Assembly (NCBI RefSeq): GCF_015680405.1
Contig: NZ_JADLJS010000003.1
Location: forward strand, 62,001-126,000
Reading direction: 5' to 3'
Source of the DNA: Pseudomonas pudica
Lineage (GTDB): Bacteria; Pseudomonadota; Gammaproteobacteria; Pseudomonadales; Pseudomonadaceae
DNA: 64,000 nt
Each line of letters opens with the position of its first letter. Position 1 is the first letter of the stretch. A model generated the notes under the pieces. The model saw only the letters and a program-made list of their open reading frames with translations, was not told the origin of the DNA and did not search any database. Below, one piece after another: positions 43,183 to 51,571 of the stretch. Position numbers and translations under genes: made by a program.

Positions 43183-44136
43183 TCAGAGATCGAGAACGAG
43201 GCTTTCTGAGAGCGACCGGGAAACGCAGATCATCATCACGTCGTTCTTCTTGCGTTCGGCTGCTGTCAGCACACTGTCGCGATGGTCGGGGATACCATCC
43301 AGGACGCAAATTTCGCACGAGGCGCATGTCCCCTCCCGGCAAGAGCTCTCGACGCGAAGGCCGTTAGCCTCCAGTACCTGAAGAATGCTTTTGTCTGCAG
43401 GCACTTCGAACGACCTACCGCTCTTAGCCAGCTGAACAGTGAAGGCTTTATCTGCACCCGAGCTTTTCGGTTCCTTCGGCGTAAACCATTCGAAATGCAC
43501 CTGCTCATCGGGAAAGCCGCTCGCTGCCGCTTCCACAGCAAGCATCAGAGGGGTAGGCCCGCAGGTGTAGAAGTGAACGTTGGACGGCTGCTGATCGATC
43601 GCGCCAGCGATATCGAACAATCCACCCGCCTCATCGTCAGCATGCAAGGTGACCCGATTGCCAAAAGCACGAAGCTCCTCAAGAAAGGCTGCACGCTGAC
43701 GATTGCGCACCAGATAGAAGAGGTGCCAAGGACGCTTGTTGGCTTCGCACCACTGGATCATCGACCACACCGGTGTGATGCCGATACCGCCGGCAAAAAA
43801 CACGAAACCTGGCGCGTCTTGCTCTAATGGGAAATGGTTTCGTGGTGGGCTGATCCTCAACGTGTCTCCCACGCGAAGCGATTGATGCACATGCCGGGAA
43901 CCGCCACGACTGACGGACGAAAGGCCAACCCCAACGCAATAGCGGTGGTTCTCTCGTGAGTCGTTACACAGGGAATACTGGCGCACGATATCGCCAGGCA
44001 AATGCAGTTCGATATGGGCGCCGGGTTTGAAGGACGGCAGCGCATCACCCGAAGGAGAGCGCAACTCGATGACCATCACGCCTTTGGCTTCGGCGATCAG
44101 GTCGGTTATCTGTAGGGTCAATACGTCATCAGGCAT
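43183..44136 (-). CDS. FMN/2Fe-2S oxygenase reductase (CntB/GbcB-like)
   Basis: 317 residues from the ATG at 44136 (GAGGT 6 bases before). Flavin domain (FKPGAHIELHLPG, RQYSLCNDS), NAD domain (GFVFFAGGIGITPVWSMI, YTCGPTPLM), then a C-terminal plant-type ferredoxin with CREGTCASCEICVLDG and a final Cys in MMICVS. It passes electrons from NAD(P)H to the Rieske oxygenase of the same operon. A strong hairpin precedes the gene (44162-44188). Confidence 0.85.
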   Translation of the reverse strand: MPDDVLTLQITDLIAEAKGVMVIELRSPSGDALPSFKPGAHIELHLPGDIVRQYSLCNDSRENHRYCVGVGLSSVSRGGSRHVHQSLRVGDTLRISPPRNHFPLEQDAPGFVFFAGGIGITPVWSMIQWCEANKRPWHLFYLVRNRQRAAFLEELRAFGNRVTLHADDEAGGLFDIAGAIDQQPSNVHFYTCGPTPLMLAVEAAASGFPDEQVHFEWFTPKEPKSSGADKAFTVQLAKSGRSFEVPADKSILQVLEANGLRVESSCREGTCASCEICVLDGIPDHRDSVLTAAERKKNDVMMICVSRSLSESLVLDL

Positions 44137-44161
44137 GGCAAACCTCACGCAACGACAAACT

Positions 44162-44188
44162 GGCCCGAGACCGTATCCGTCTCGGGCC
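44162..44188. terminator. intercistronic hairpin between cdhA and the reductase
   Basis: GGCCCGAGAC-N7-GTCTCGGGCC, a perfect 10-base stem with no U-tract on the minus strand, in the 57-base gap. It could lower read-through or protect the cdhA message. Confidence 0.55.
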
Positions 44189-44193
44189 CAAAC

Positions 44194-45126
44194 TCAACGG
44201 CGCCGCAGTGGCGCGGTTGCCTTCAACATGTGAGTGATCAGTTCATCCCGATTTGTCGCGAGAGAAGCCCAGCTGTTGGCCCCGGCTTCGTGATTAACGC
44301 CCTCCACGAGCATGGTGGCCGTTTCTGCATCAAGACGTGGGTCACCCAGGTCATCCCACCAGCCGTTGAAGCTGTCGGTGTATTTCTGGCAGAAGGAACT
44401 CAGGCCTTCCGACCCACCGCCCAGGTGGAACAGCATGGTTGGCCCCATTGCAGCCCAACGCAGACCTGGGCCCGCCCATACAGCCTTGTCGACATCTTCA
44501 ACACTGGCGACACCGCTCTTGACCAGATGAATGGCCTCTCGCCACAGAGCGGCCTGCAGGCGGTTGGCGACATGTCCCTTCACCTCACGATTGACCCGGA
44601 TGGTCACCTTGCCGACCAAGTCATAAAAGCGCTCAGCCTTCTCGACAACACCGGCAGCGGTCTTGTCATTGCCCATGACTTCTACCAGCGGGATGAGGTG
44701 CGGCGGGTTGAAGGGATGGCCGAGAATGAAGTGTGACGGATTCTTCCAACCCGCCTGCATCTCACCCAGGCGCAGGCCGGACGCGGACGAAGCTACGATG
44801 GCACCTGGCTTGAGGGATGCTTCCAGTTTGGCGAACAGATCGTGTTTGATCGCAATACGCTCCGGCACGCTTTCTTGCACGAAGTCAGCGTGCTCCACTG
44901 CACTCGCGACATCGCCATGGAAACTCAGCTGGCCCGGTTCGGCATTCGCCAGCCCCAGTTCACGGAGTGTCGGCCAGGCATTGTCGATGTAGCTACGAAC
45001 ATCAGCTTCCATGGTCGGCGACGGATCATAGACGGCAACGTTACGCCCGGACGCCAGGAACAGTGCGGCCCAGCTAGCACCGATGACACCGGCGCCAATC
45101 ACCGCGACATTTTGAAATTCACTCAT
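44194..45126 (-). CDS. cdhA: L-carnitine 3-dehydrogenase, CdhA-like
   Basis: 310 residues. Rossmann motif VAVIGAGVIGASWAALF, then the 3-hydroxyacyl-CoA-dehydrogenase pattern: VQESVPERIAIK, ILGHPFNPPHLIPLVEV (catalytic His), NREVKGHVANRLQAALWREA and GPGLRWAAMGP. Length and motifs match L-carnitine dehydrogenase, which makes 3-dehydrocarnitine with NAD+. Start shares one base with the previous stop (TGATG). Works with cdhC and cdhB homologues. Confidence 0.88.
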   Translation of the reverse strand: MSEFQNVAVIGAGVIGASWAALFLASGRNVAVYDPSPTMEADVRSYIDNAWPTLRELGLANAEPGQLSFHGDVASAVEHADFVQESVPERIAIKHDLFAKLEASLKPGAIVASSASGLRLGEMQAGWKNPSHFILGHPFNPPHLIPLVEVMGNDKTAAGVVEKAERFYDLVGKVTIRVNREVKGHVANRLQAALWREAIHLVKSGVASVEDVDKAVWAGPGLRWAAMGPTMLFHLGGGSEGLSSFCQKYTDSFNGWWDDLGDPRLDAETATMLVEGVNHEAGANSWASLATNRDELITHMLKATAPLRRR

Positions 45127-45875
45127 CAGAAAAACCTCGGTTGTAAGGGGGAAGCACTGGTCAGGCCGCCATCAACGACAAAGCACTGTCCTGTAATGAA
45201 ACGCGCCGCGTCGGATGCCAACCACACCACCGTTTCGGCGATATCGTCAGGTTGTCCAAACCGGCCTGCTGGGTGACGGGCCAAAGCATCGGCTTTGGCC
45301 CTTTCAGGGTTTTCCGCCATGGCGAAGGCATCTTCGGCCATTGCAGTCATGATCCAGCCGGGGCATACGGCGTTACAGCGAACTCGTGGCCCGTGATCCA
45401 CCGCAATCGAGCGCGTCAGCCCATGCACGAACGCTTTGGACGCGTTGTAGATCGCCATGGAGGGGTCAGCTGTTTGCCCTGAGATAGAGCCGAGGTTGAT
45501 GATCGAACCCCCGCACTGAACCATGCTTGGCAGCACTGCCCGACACAGGTTGAAAGTGCCACGGGCGTTTATCCCCATGACCTCGTCCCAATCGGCATCG
45601 GTGGACTCCATCACCGTTTTTTCGATCTGTATCCCAGCGTTATTGACGAGAACGCCCACTCGACCAAAGCGCTGAACGGCGCGTTCGACGATGTAGGTGG
45701 CGTCATCCGATTTAGAGACATCAGCCTGTACCCACTCGACCGATGGATCCATGTGGCGAGGCCTGACTCCACGTCCGCAAGCCACGACCTGGCGACCTTG
45801 AGCAACAAACTTCTCGACGATCGCCAACCCAATTCCACGGCTGCCTCCTGTCACGATCACAGCGGATCTGTTCAT
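45126..45875 (-). CDS. short-chain dehydrogenase (SDR)
   Basis: 249 residues from the ATG at 45875. NAD(P) motif VTGGSRGIGLAIVEKF, NNAG, Ser in INLGSISG, YNASK catalytic pair. Classical SDR fold. In this setting a plausible substrate is the D-enantiomer of carnitine or another 3-hydroxy quaternary acid. It sits between the aldehyde dehydrogenase and cdhA with almost no gaps. Confidence 0.8.
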   Translation of the reverse strand: MNRSAVIVTGGSRGIGLAIVEKFVAQGRQVVACGRGVRPRHMDPSVEWVQADVSKSDDATYIVERAVQRFGRVGVLVNNAGIQIEKTVMESTDADWDEVMGINARGTFNLCRAVLPSMVQCGGSIINLGSISGQTADPSMAIYNASKAFVHGLTRSIAVDHGPRVRCNAVCPGWIMTAMAEDAFAMAENPERAKADALARHPAGRFGQPDDIAETVVWLASDAARFITGQCFVVDGGLTSASPLQPRFF

Positions 45876-45881
45876 GCTCAA

Positions 45882-47303
45882 TCACCCGTGGGCCAGCATC
45901 ACGTGACGAACACTCGTATACGCATCCAGCGCAAACACCGACATGTCGCAGCCGTGGCCCGAGCCCTTCATGGCCGCCCAAGGCATTTCTGGCGTTGCAA
46001 CACCATGGGTGTTGACCCACGTGAAGCCATAACGCAAGCGGCTGCTGGCTTCCATTGCACGCCCACTGTCACGTGTCCACAGCGACGAGGCCAGGCCGTA
46101 ACGGGTAGCGTTGGCGATAGCGACGGGGTCTTGATCCGGCGTGAACCGGGATACCGATATCACCGGCCCGAACATTTCCTGGGTGGCGATTTCGGCATGA
46201 TGATCGACATCAGCGACTACAGTCGGGCTGTAGAAGAAGCCACCGCCAGGCTCGATCGATCCTCCAGTTACCACCTCAGCATAAGCCCGAGCACGGTCTA
46301 CGAACCCGGCTACCCGTTGACGGTGCACCTCGGTCACGAGTGGCCCCATCTCTGTTCCGTGAGCCCTTGGTGCACCCACTTTGATTGTCGCCGCAGCTTC
46401 GGCAAGGGCACTGACGACGCGGTCATAGATCTTGCTGGCAACCAGCACCCTGCATGGCTGCGCGCAGTCCTGACCCGCATTGAAAAAAGCCGTGGCACGC
46501 AGAGTCGCGACCAGCTTATCGATGTCGGCATCCTCATAAACAATTACGGGGGCTTTACCGCCGAGCTCCACGTGAACCTGGCGCATCTGCTGCGCAGCCG
46601 CTCGCATGGCCGCACTTCCCGTTGCCGGCGAACCGGTGATGCTTACAGCCTCGATACCATCAGCGTTGATCAGGCGTGCCCCGGTCGAAGTACCAATCCC
46701 GTGCACGATATTGATCACACCTTTGGGTACTACATCCGCCAGTAACTGCCCCAGCCGCAGAGTCGATAGCGGTGTGACTTCCGAAGGCTTGAGTACCACA
46801 CTGCACCCTGCTGCCAACGGCGCCGCCAACTTCCAAGCCGCCATCATCAGCGGATAGTTCCAGGGTGCGATGGCCGCCACTGGGCCGATCGGATCGCGAC
46901 GAATCAGGCTGGTATGACCTGGTACGTATTCTCCGGCTGCCACACCAGCCATGGTGCGCGCAGCGCCTGCAAAGAAGCGAAAGGTGTCGAGGGTTAGCGG
47001 CATCTCATCGTCGAGTGCCGACGGCCAGGGCTTGCCTACGTTCTGGCTTTCAAGAGAGGCCAGCTCTTCAGCGTTTTCCTGAATTACCCCGGCGATGTCC
47101 TGCAAGAGAGCAGCACGCTGCGCTGGGGTAGTTTTCGAATAGGACTCGAACGCCTCATGAGCACTACGCACGGCGCTTCCCAACTGAGCATCGTCGGCCT
47201 GGCGAACATTGATGATCTCCTCGCCCGTGGACGGATCGATTACAGCCAGGGGCGCAGCGGCGCCTTCAACGAGCTCGCCGTTGATCAACATTTTGGTATG
47301 CAT
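45882..47303 (-). CDS. aldehyde dehydrogenase, PatD/aminobutyraldehyde-like
   Basis: 473 residues from the ATG at 47303 (GGGGA before it). NAD-dependent ALDH: APWNYPLMMAAWKLAPLAAG region, VELGGKAPVIV (general base Glu), NAGQDCAQPCR (catalytic Cys), GPVISVSRF. Overall closest in my memory to E. coli YdcW/PatD. A trimethylaminobutyraldehyde or malic-semialdehyde-type substrate would fit the operon, but neither is shown. Confidence 0.82.
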   Translation of the reverse strand: MHTKMLINGELVEGAAAPLAVIDPSTGEEIINVRQADDAQLGSAVRSAHEAFESYSKTTPAQRAALLQDIAGVIQENAEELASLESQNVGKPWPSALDDEMPLTLDTFRFFAGAARTMAGVAAGEYVPGHTSLIRRDPIGPVAAIAPWNYPLMMAAWKLAAPLAAGCSVVLKPSEVTPLSTLRLGQLLADVVPKGVINIVHGIGTSTGARLINADGIEAVSITGSPATGSAAMRAAAQQMRQVHVELGGKAPVIVYEDADIDKLVATLRATAFFNAGQDCAQPCRVLVASKIYDRVVSALAEAAATIKVGAPRAHGTEMGPLVTEVHRQRVAGFVDRARAYAEVVTGGSIEPGGGFFYSPTVVADVDHHAEIATQEMFGPVISVSRFTPDQDPVAIANATRYGLASSLWTRDSGRAMEASSRLRYGFTWVNTHGVATPEMPWAAMKGSGHGCDMSVFALDAYTSVRHVMLAHG

Positions 47304-47323
47304 GGCGTATCCCCAATCACGAA

Positions 47324-48253
47324 TCACAAGGTGATCTTGTCGCGACCCTTCAACCCAAGACGCGCTCGCGCTTCTTCAGGCGTGGCAACCTTGAGCCCGA
47401 GGTTTTCGACGATCGAACGGATCTTCAGCACTTGCTCGGCATTGCTTTTGGCCTTCTCACCGGCACCGATGAAGAGGCTGTCTTCCAGACCTACCCGCAC
47501 GTTGCCGCCGAGCATTGCAGCCTGGGTGGCAAAGCTCATCTGGTTCTTGCCAGCGGCCAGCACCGACCATTCGTAGTCCTTCCCAAACAGCTTCTGCGCG
47601 ACAGTGTGCATGTGCATCAGGTTGTCCAGGTCGGCGCCAACGCCACCGAGCACACCGAACACGATCTGGATGAGGAACGGTGGCTTGACCCAGCCCTGGT
47701 CGATCACCCACGCCAGGTTGTACAGGTGGCCCAGGTCGTAACATTCAAACTCGAACCGGGTGCCGTGGCCCTCGCCCAGCTCTTTGACGATGTATTCGAT
47801 GTCGGCGAAGGTGTTGCGGAAGATAAAATCGCGGGTACTGTCGAGGAAGGCCGGCTCCCAGTCATGCTTCCAGTTGGAATACTTGGCCTTCATTGGAAAG
47901 ATGCCGAAGTTCATCGACCCCACGTTCAGCGAAGCCATCTCAGGGCTGACAGCCAGTGCCGCTCGCAGGCGTTCCTCGCGGGTCATGCCCAGGCCGCCAC
48001 CGGTGGATACGTTCAGCACTGCATCGCTCTGACGGTGGATTTGCCCCATGAAATCCTGGAACAGCTCGGGGCGAGGATCTGGCTTGCCGGTCTCGGGGTT
48101 GCGGGCATGTAGATGGATAATCGAGGCGCCAGCGTTGGCGGCTTCGATAGACGAATCAGCAATTTCCTGCGGAGTGATTGGCAGGTATTCCGACATGGTC
48201 GGAGTGTGTACGCCACCGGTAGTGGCGCAGGTAATGATCACGGATTTTGGCAT
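47324..48253 (-). CDS. cdhC: BKACE enzyme, 3-dehydrocarnitine cleavage (CdhC-like)
   Basis: 309 residues from the ATG at 48253. DUF849/BKACE family TIM barrel: VIITCATTGGVHTPTMSEYL, zinc-binding HxH in SIIHLHARNP, NVSTGGGLGMTREERL, EFECYDLGHL. These enzymes condense a beta-keto acid with acetyl-CoA. CdhC makes betainyl-CoA and acetoacetate. Co-occurrence with cdhA and cdhB homologues supports this substrate. 8 bases after the upstream SDR. Confidence 0.87.
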   Translation of the reverse strand: MPKSVIITCATTGGVHTPTMSEYLPITPQEIADSSIEAANAGASIIHLHARNPETGKPDPRPELFQDFMGQIHRQSDAVLNVSTGGGLGMTREERLRAALAVSPEMASLNVGSMNFGIFPMKAKYSNWKHDWEPAFLDSTRDFIFRNTFADIEYIVKELGEGHGTRFEFECYDLGHLYNLAWVIDQGWVKPPFLIQIVFGVLGGVGADLDNLMHMHTVAQKLFGKDYEWSVLAAGKNQMSFATQAAMLGGNVRVGLEDSLFIGAGEKAKSNAEQVLKIRSIVENLGLKVATPEEARARLGLKGRDKITL

Positions 48254-48261
48254 GGCAAGGC

Positions 48262-49020
48262 TCACAATTTCATTTGTTGTACTTGGGCGGTCAGGCCACC
48301 ATCGAGAATCCACAACTGGCCGCTGGCATAGCGGGCCTCATCACTGGCCAACCAGTAAACGAGGTTGGCGACGTCAGCTGGCGTGCCGTAGCGCCGCGTC
48401 GGATGCACATCGCGCACCGCGCTTTCGAGACTGGCGATGTCGCCGTGATCCTGGAAAAAACTACGAAGCATCGGTGTATCGATGTAACCGGGACATACCG
48501 CGTTGACCCGTATACCTTCAGGGCCGTGATCGCACGCCATGGCACGCGTCAGTGCATGTACCGCTCCCTTGCTTGCGCAGTAGGCCGCCAGACCAGGGTC
48601 AGCAATGAATCCGTCGTAGGAACCGAAATTGATGACGCTGGCTCCAGTGCTTTCGCGCAATAACGGCAAGGCGTATTTACTGACCAGAAAAGTGCCGGTG
48701 ACGTTGACTGCGAACACCCTGTTCCAAACCTCAAGGCTGGTGTGCTCGATGGTGTGCTCCACTTCAATACCGGCAGCGTTTACCAGTACATCGAGCCGTC
48801 CCTGTTCCCCAGTCACTTGGTGCATGACAGTCTGCACTTGAGCCTCATCGCCAACATTCAGCTGCACCGGTACTGCGCCCGGCACTGGCTGCTTTTGCGA
48901 AAGATCGGCGGCATAAACCACAGCCCCTTCCTTCAGCAAGCGCTCGCATACAGCCCTGCCAATGCCGCCTGTGCCACCGGTAACCAAAGCGACCTTTCCC
49001 TTCAGGCCGCCGCTGCTCAT
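48262..49020 (-). CDS. short-chain dehydrogenase (SDR), second copy
   Basis: 252 residues. VTGGTGGIGRAVCERLL cofactor motif, NAAG, Ser in INFGSYDG, catalytic YCASK, VNAVCPGYIDTPM. Similar to but distinct from the SDR at 45126. Start overlaps the Rieske stop by ATGA, so the two proteins are coupled. It may oxidise the alcohol produced or used by the oxygenase, or a stereoisomer of carnitine. Confidence 0.8.
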   Translation of the reverse strand: MSSGGLKGKVALVTGGTGGIGRAVCERLLKEGAVVYAADLSQKQPVPGAVPVQLNVGDEAQVQTVMHQVTGEQGRLDVLVNAAGIEVEHTIEHTSLEVWNRVFAVNVTGTFLVSKYALPLLRESTGASVINFGSYDGFIADPGLAAYCASKGAVHALTRAMACDHGPEGIRVNAVCPGYIDTPMLRSFFQDHGDIASLESAVRDVHPTRRYGTPADVANLVYWLASDEARYASGQLWILDGGLTAQVQQMKL

Positions 49021-50159
49021 GGCTTCACACTGCGTGCGTAAGCGTCGAGAACCAGACCGTGGAAGTGGTGCAGTGCATGCTCGGATTTACCAGAGCCATT
49101 CGGGTCAGTGACGATTCGCCCCTGATCGAATGCGGGGGTTTGCATCCCGCGCTGGACGTTCTCGACCAGCGAGATGTCTTCCACCTGGAGCACCTCATCG
49201 AGATAACGAATGGCTTCTTTTTCCATGTCGTCTGGCTCAGGTGTTTCCAGGAAGAAGTCGTAGGTTTCGAAGGTGCGATCAGGGCCCACTGGCACGATGT
49301 TCAGGACGATCATCGAGCTACGACCTGGGTAACGCATCAAGCAGGTGTTAGGCCATAGCCACCACACTGCGTGGGTGCGCACGCTGGCCTTGGATACGTC
49401 GTAGGCCGAGTTCTGCCCCTTGCCGGCCTCTGCCATGTGGCTTGAGTAGATACCGTGCGTCTCCACCTTGTAGGTGTCCATATCGACCAAGGTGCAGAAG
49501 TCTTTGTGAGCTGTCGGGCAGTGGTAGCACTCCAGGAAATTATCGACAACGTTCTTCCAGTTCGACTTGATCTCGTAGGTAAGCCGGTGGGCGAAGGTGA
49601 GCTTCTCGATGTCCGGTGCCCAATTCAGTATTTCCTTTGCCAGGTCTCCAGATTGCTGATGAAGCGGAGCGGCCTGCGGGTCGAGATTGACGTAGACGAA
49701 GCCACAGAACTCTTCGACCTGGACTGGGGAGAGGTGGATCTCTTCCTTGTTGAAGTCCTTCAATCCGCCAACATGCGGCGCTGCGACGAGGCTCCCGTTT
49801 AGGCCGTAGCACCAGGAATGATAAGGACAGACAATCCGGCGAGTCTTGCCCTCCCCTTGCAGCACCGGATGAGCACGGTGCTTGCAGACGTTGTAGAAGG
49901 CACGGAGCGTACCGTCCTGGTCACGAACTACAGCGATAGGATGCCCCGCAATATCTACTGTCGTGTAGCTACCAGGCTCGCGAACTTTCTCAACGTGACA
50001 GACCCACTGCCAGCTTTTCGCGATGATGGCCTGCTGATCGAGGCGGAACCACTCAGGGTCTACATACGCTTCAGCGCGCAACGAGTGAGAGACTAGAGGA
50101 TCCGGATCGTAGCCCTGTTTGATCGATTCGAATTGACGAGGATGCAACAACTCAGACAT
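49017..50159 (-). CDS. Rieske oxygenase, carnitine monooxygenase (CntA)-like
   Basis: 380 residues. Rieske ligands Cys92/His94 (CKHRAHP) and Cys111/His114 (CPYHSW). Catalytic iron ligands His213 and His218, with Glu210 as bridging residue, in NFLECYHCPTAH. CntA also uses a bridging Glu here. The end SGKSEHALHHFHGLVLD matches the CntA/GbcA group. It would hydroxylate a quaternary ammonium compound and release trimethylamine or formaldehyde. First gene of the operon; electrons come from the reductase at 43183. Confidence 0.87.
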   Translation of the reverse strand: MSELLHPRQFESIKQGYDPDPLVSHSLRAEAYVDPEWFRLDQQAIIAKSWQWVCHVEKVREPGSYTTVDIAGHPIAVVRDQDGTLRAFYNVCKHRAHPVLQGEGKTRRIVCPYHSWCYGLNGSLVAAPHVGGLKDFNKEEIHLSPVQVEEFCGFVYVNLDPQAAPLHQQSGDLAKEILNWAPDIEKLTFAHRLTYEIKSNWKNVVDNFLECYHCPTAHKDFCTLVDMDTYKVETHGIYSSHMAEAGKGQNSAYDVSKASVRTHAVWWLWPNTCLMRYPGRSSMIVLNIVPVGPDRTFETYDFFLETPEPDDMEKEAIRYLDEVLQVEDISLVENVQRGMQTPAFDQGRIVTDPNGSGKSEHALHHFHGLVLDAYARSVKP

Positions 50160-50318
50160 GTCAACGGCCCTTTTATTATCACGAGCCGGGGGGGTGGCTC
50201 GCTCTGTGGCGTTGATAGTGGGCTGGTTGGATAACGGAGAATTTTCATATTTCGCCGATTTATTTGTTAATTTCGTCGGCGTCGTTTTTGGATAAGTAGA
50301 GGCAATTCGCGACAGAAA

Positions 50319-51323
50319 TTATCGATCTTTACCGGCCTGATGCATTGGCCAGGCGCGGTAGTTGAAAGGCACGCGGCCCTCTTGCCTATCTTGCCGGGGC
50401 GTCAAACCGAAGCGTTCCCGATAGATCTTGCAAAAATGTGACTGATTGGGAAAACCTGAAGCGACCCCCACCTTGGTCAACGCCAGGCTCGTCTGGGTTA
50501 CCAGACCACGGGCACGATCCAGCCGAATATCGCGGTAGTACAGCGCTGGCGTCTTATGGGTGACATCACGGAACAAACGGTCTAGTTGGCGCTGCGAGAT
50601 GCCGACTCGCTCGCTGATCTCAGGAATGCTGATGACCTCTTCGAGGTGGGTTTCCATCAGCTTGATTGCGTGCATGACCGCTGGAGGAATGGTTTGTCCC
50701 AAAGGCTGATGGTCTTGAGGATTCTGCTGGGTATTGCCAGGGCGAAATTGTTGGTGGAACACATAACGGGCTGCCTCGTTGGAGACGGTTTCACCGTGCA
50801 TCGTACGAATGAGTTGCAAAGCGGTGTCGGTTGCCGCGGCTCCACCACAACACGTGAACCGGTTGTCATCGAAGACATACAAGTCCTCGACGATTTTAAC
50901 GTCAGGGTAAAGCTCTATCAGTGCATCTATGTGCTCGTAGTGCCCCGTTGCGCGACGCCCCGAAAGCAAACCCGCCTCTGCCAGCAAAAATGTACCGGTA
51001 TCGATCGCGCCAAGCATGCAGCCTTTGGCAGCCCATCCTCTCAATAAGCCTTGCAAACGAGGACTGTGGAATTTCTCCGGCGTCCAGCTACAGGACACCA
51101 CCACGAGATCCCAATTCTGATTCCGCACCTTGGCCAGTGACTGAGTAAACAAGTCCATGCCGTTGGATGCCCGGACGCCTCCTCCATCGAGCGAGGCGAA
51201 CTCCCAGTAGTAATGGGTCTCCCCACTCAGGTAGTCAGCTGCACGAAATGGATCGACGAATGCGGAGGTGGCAGCAGCGTTGAAGTAGGGAAAGACGATG
51301 ACTAGAAACCTGAACACACACAT
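50319..51323 (-). CDS. GATase1/AraC-family regulator, CdhR/GbdR-like
   Basis: 334 residues from the ATG at 51323; a GTG 6 bases inside is also possible. N-terminal DJ-1/PfpI-like domain in which the usual nucleophile Cys is Asp (GAIDTGTFLLAEAGLL), as in other Pseudomonas betaine regulators, so it senses and does not catalyse. C-terminal AraC HTH (ISIPEISERVGISQRQLDRL, LTKVGVASGFPNQSHFCKIY). It lies 160 bases upstream of the Rieske-led operon in the same direction and is the likely activator. Confidence 0.85.
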   Translation of the reverse strand: MCVFRFLVIVFPYFNAAATSAFVDPFRAADYLSGETHYYWEFASLDGGGVRASNGMDLFTQSLAKVRNQNWDLVVVSCSWTPEKFHSPRLQGLLRGWAAKGCMLGAIDTGTFLLAEAGLLSGRRATGHYEHIDALIELYPDVKIVEDLYVFDDNRFTCCGGAAATDTALQLIRTMHGETVSNEAARYVFHQQFRPGNTQQNPQDHQPLGQTIPPAVMHAIKLMETHLEEVISIPEISERVGISQRQLDRLFRDVTHKTPALYYRDIRLDRARGLVTQTSLALTKVGVASGFPNQSHFCKIYRERFGLTPRQDRQEGRVPFNYRAWPMHQAGKDR

Positions 51324-51476
51324 CTCCAATCGGGGGTTGCCGCTTAATCATACGCAGGATAAATGTAAATCGCCTTCCCCTGGTTCGGAGCAACTCATCC
51401 AAGACCATCCCGCGCTCAGCTTTACATTTCCAATCGCTAGCGAGCTGCGTAACCCGCACTGAAAGCTCACAAAAAA

Positions 51477-51500
51477 ACCACTGCCCCAGCGGGCAGTGGT
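51477..51500 (-). terminator. rho-independent terminator
   Basis: ACCACTGCCC-CAGC-GGGCAGTGGT, perfect 10-base stem, followed on the minus strand by seven T. It ends the transcript of the aldehyde dehydrogenase at 51572. Confidence 0.9.
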
Positions 51501-51571
51501 TCAATGGCGGCCGAACTCGGACGGATCAATGTAGATTGCGGGAGCCCAAACGGCTTACATCGCGTATCCGG

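Noticed and set aside
42677..43342. Longer 221-residue form of the CdhB-like thioesterase
   Set aside because: The extra N-terminal part is the antisense of the reductase's ferredoxin domain; the GTG at 43150 has a proper ribosome site.
45753..46745. Plus-strand open frame of 330 codons
   Set aside because: Antisense to the PatD-like aldehyde dehydrogenase; composition and lack of start signal mark it as a shadow.
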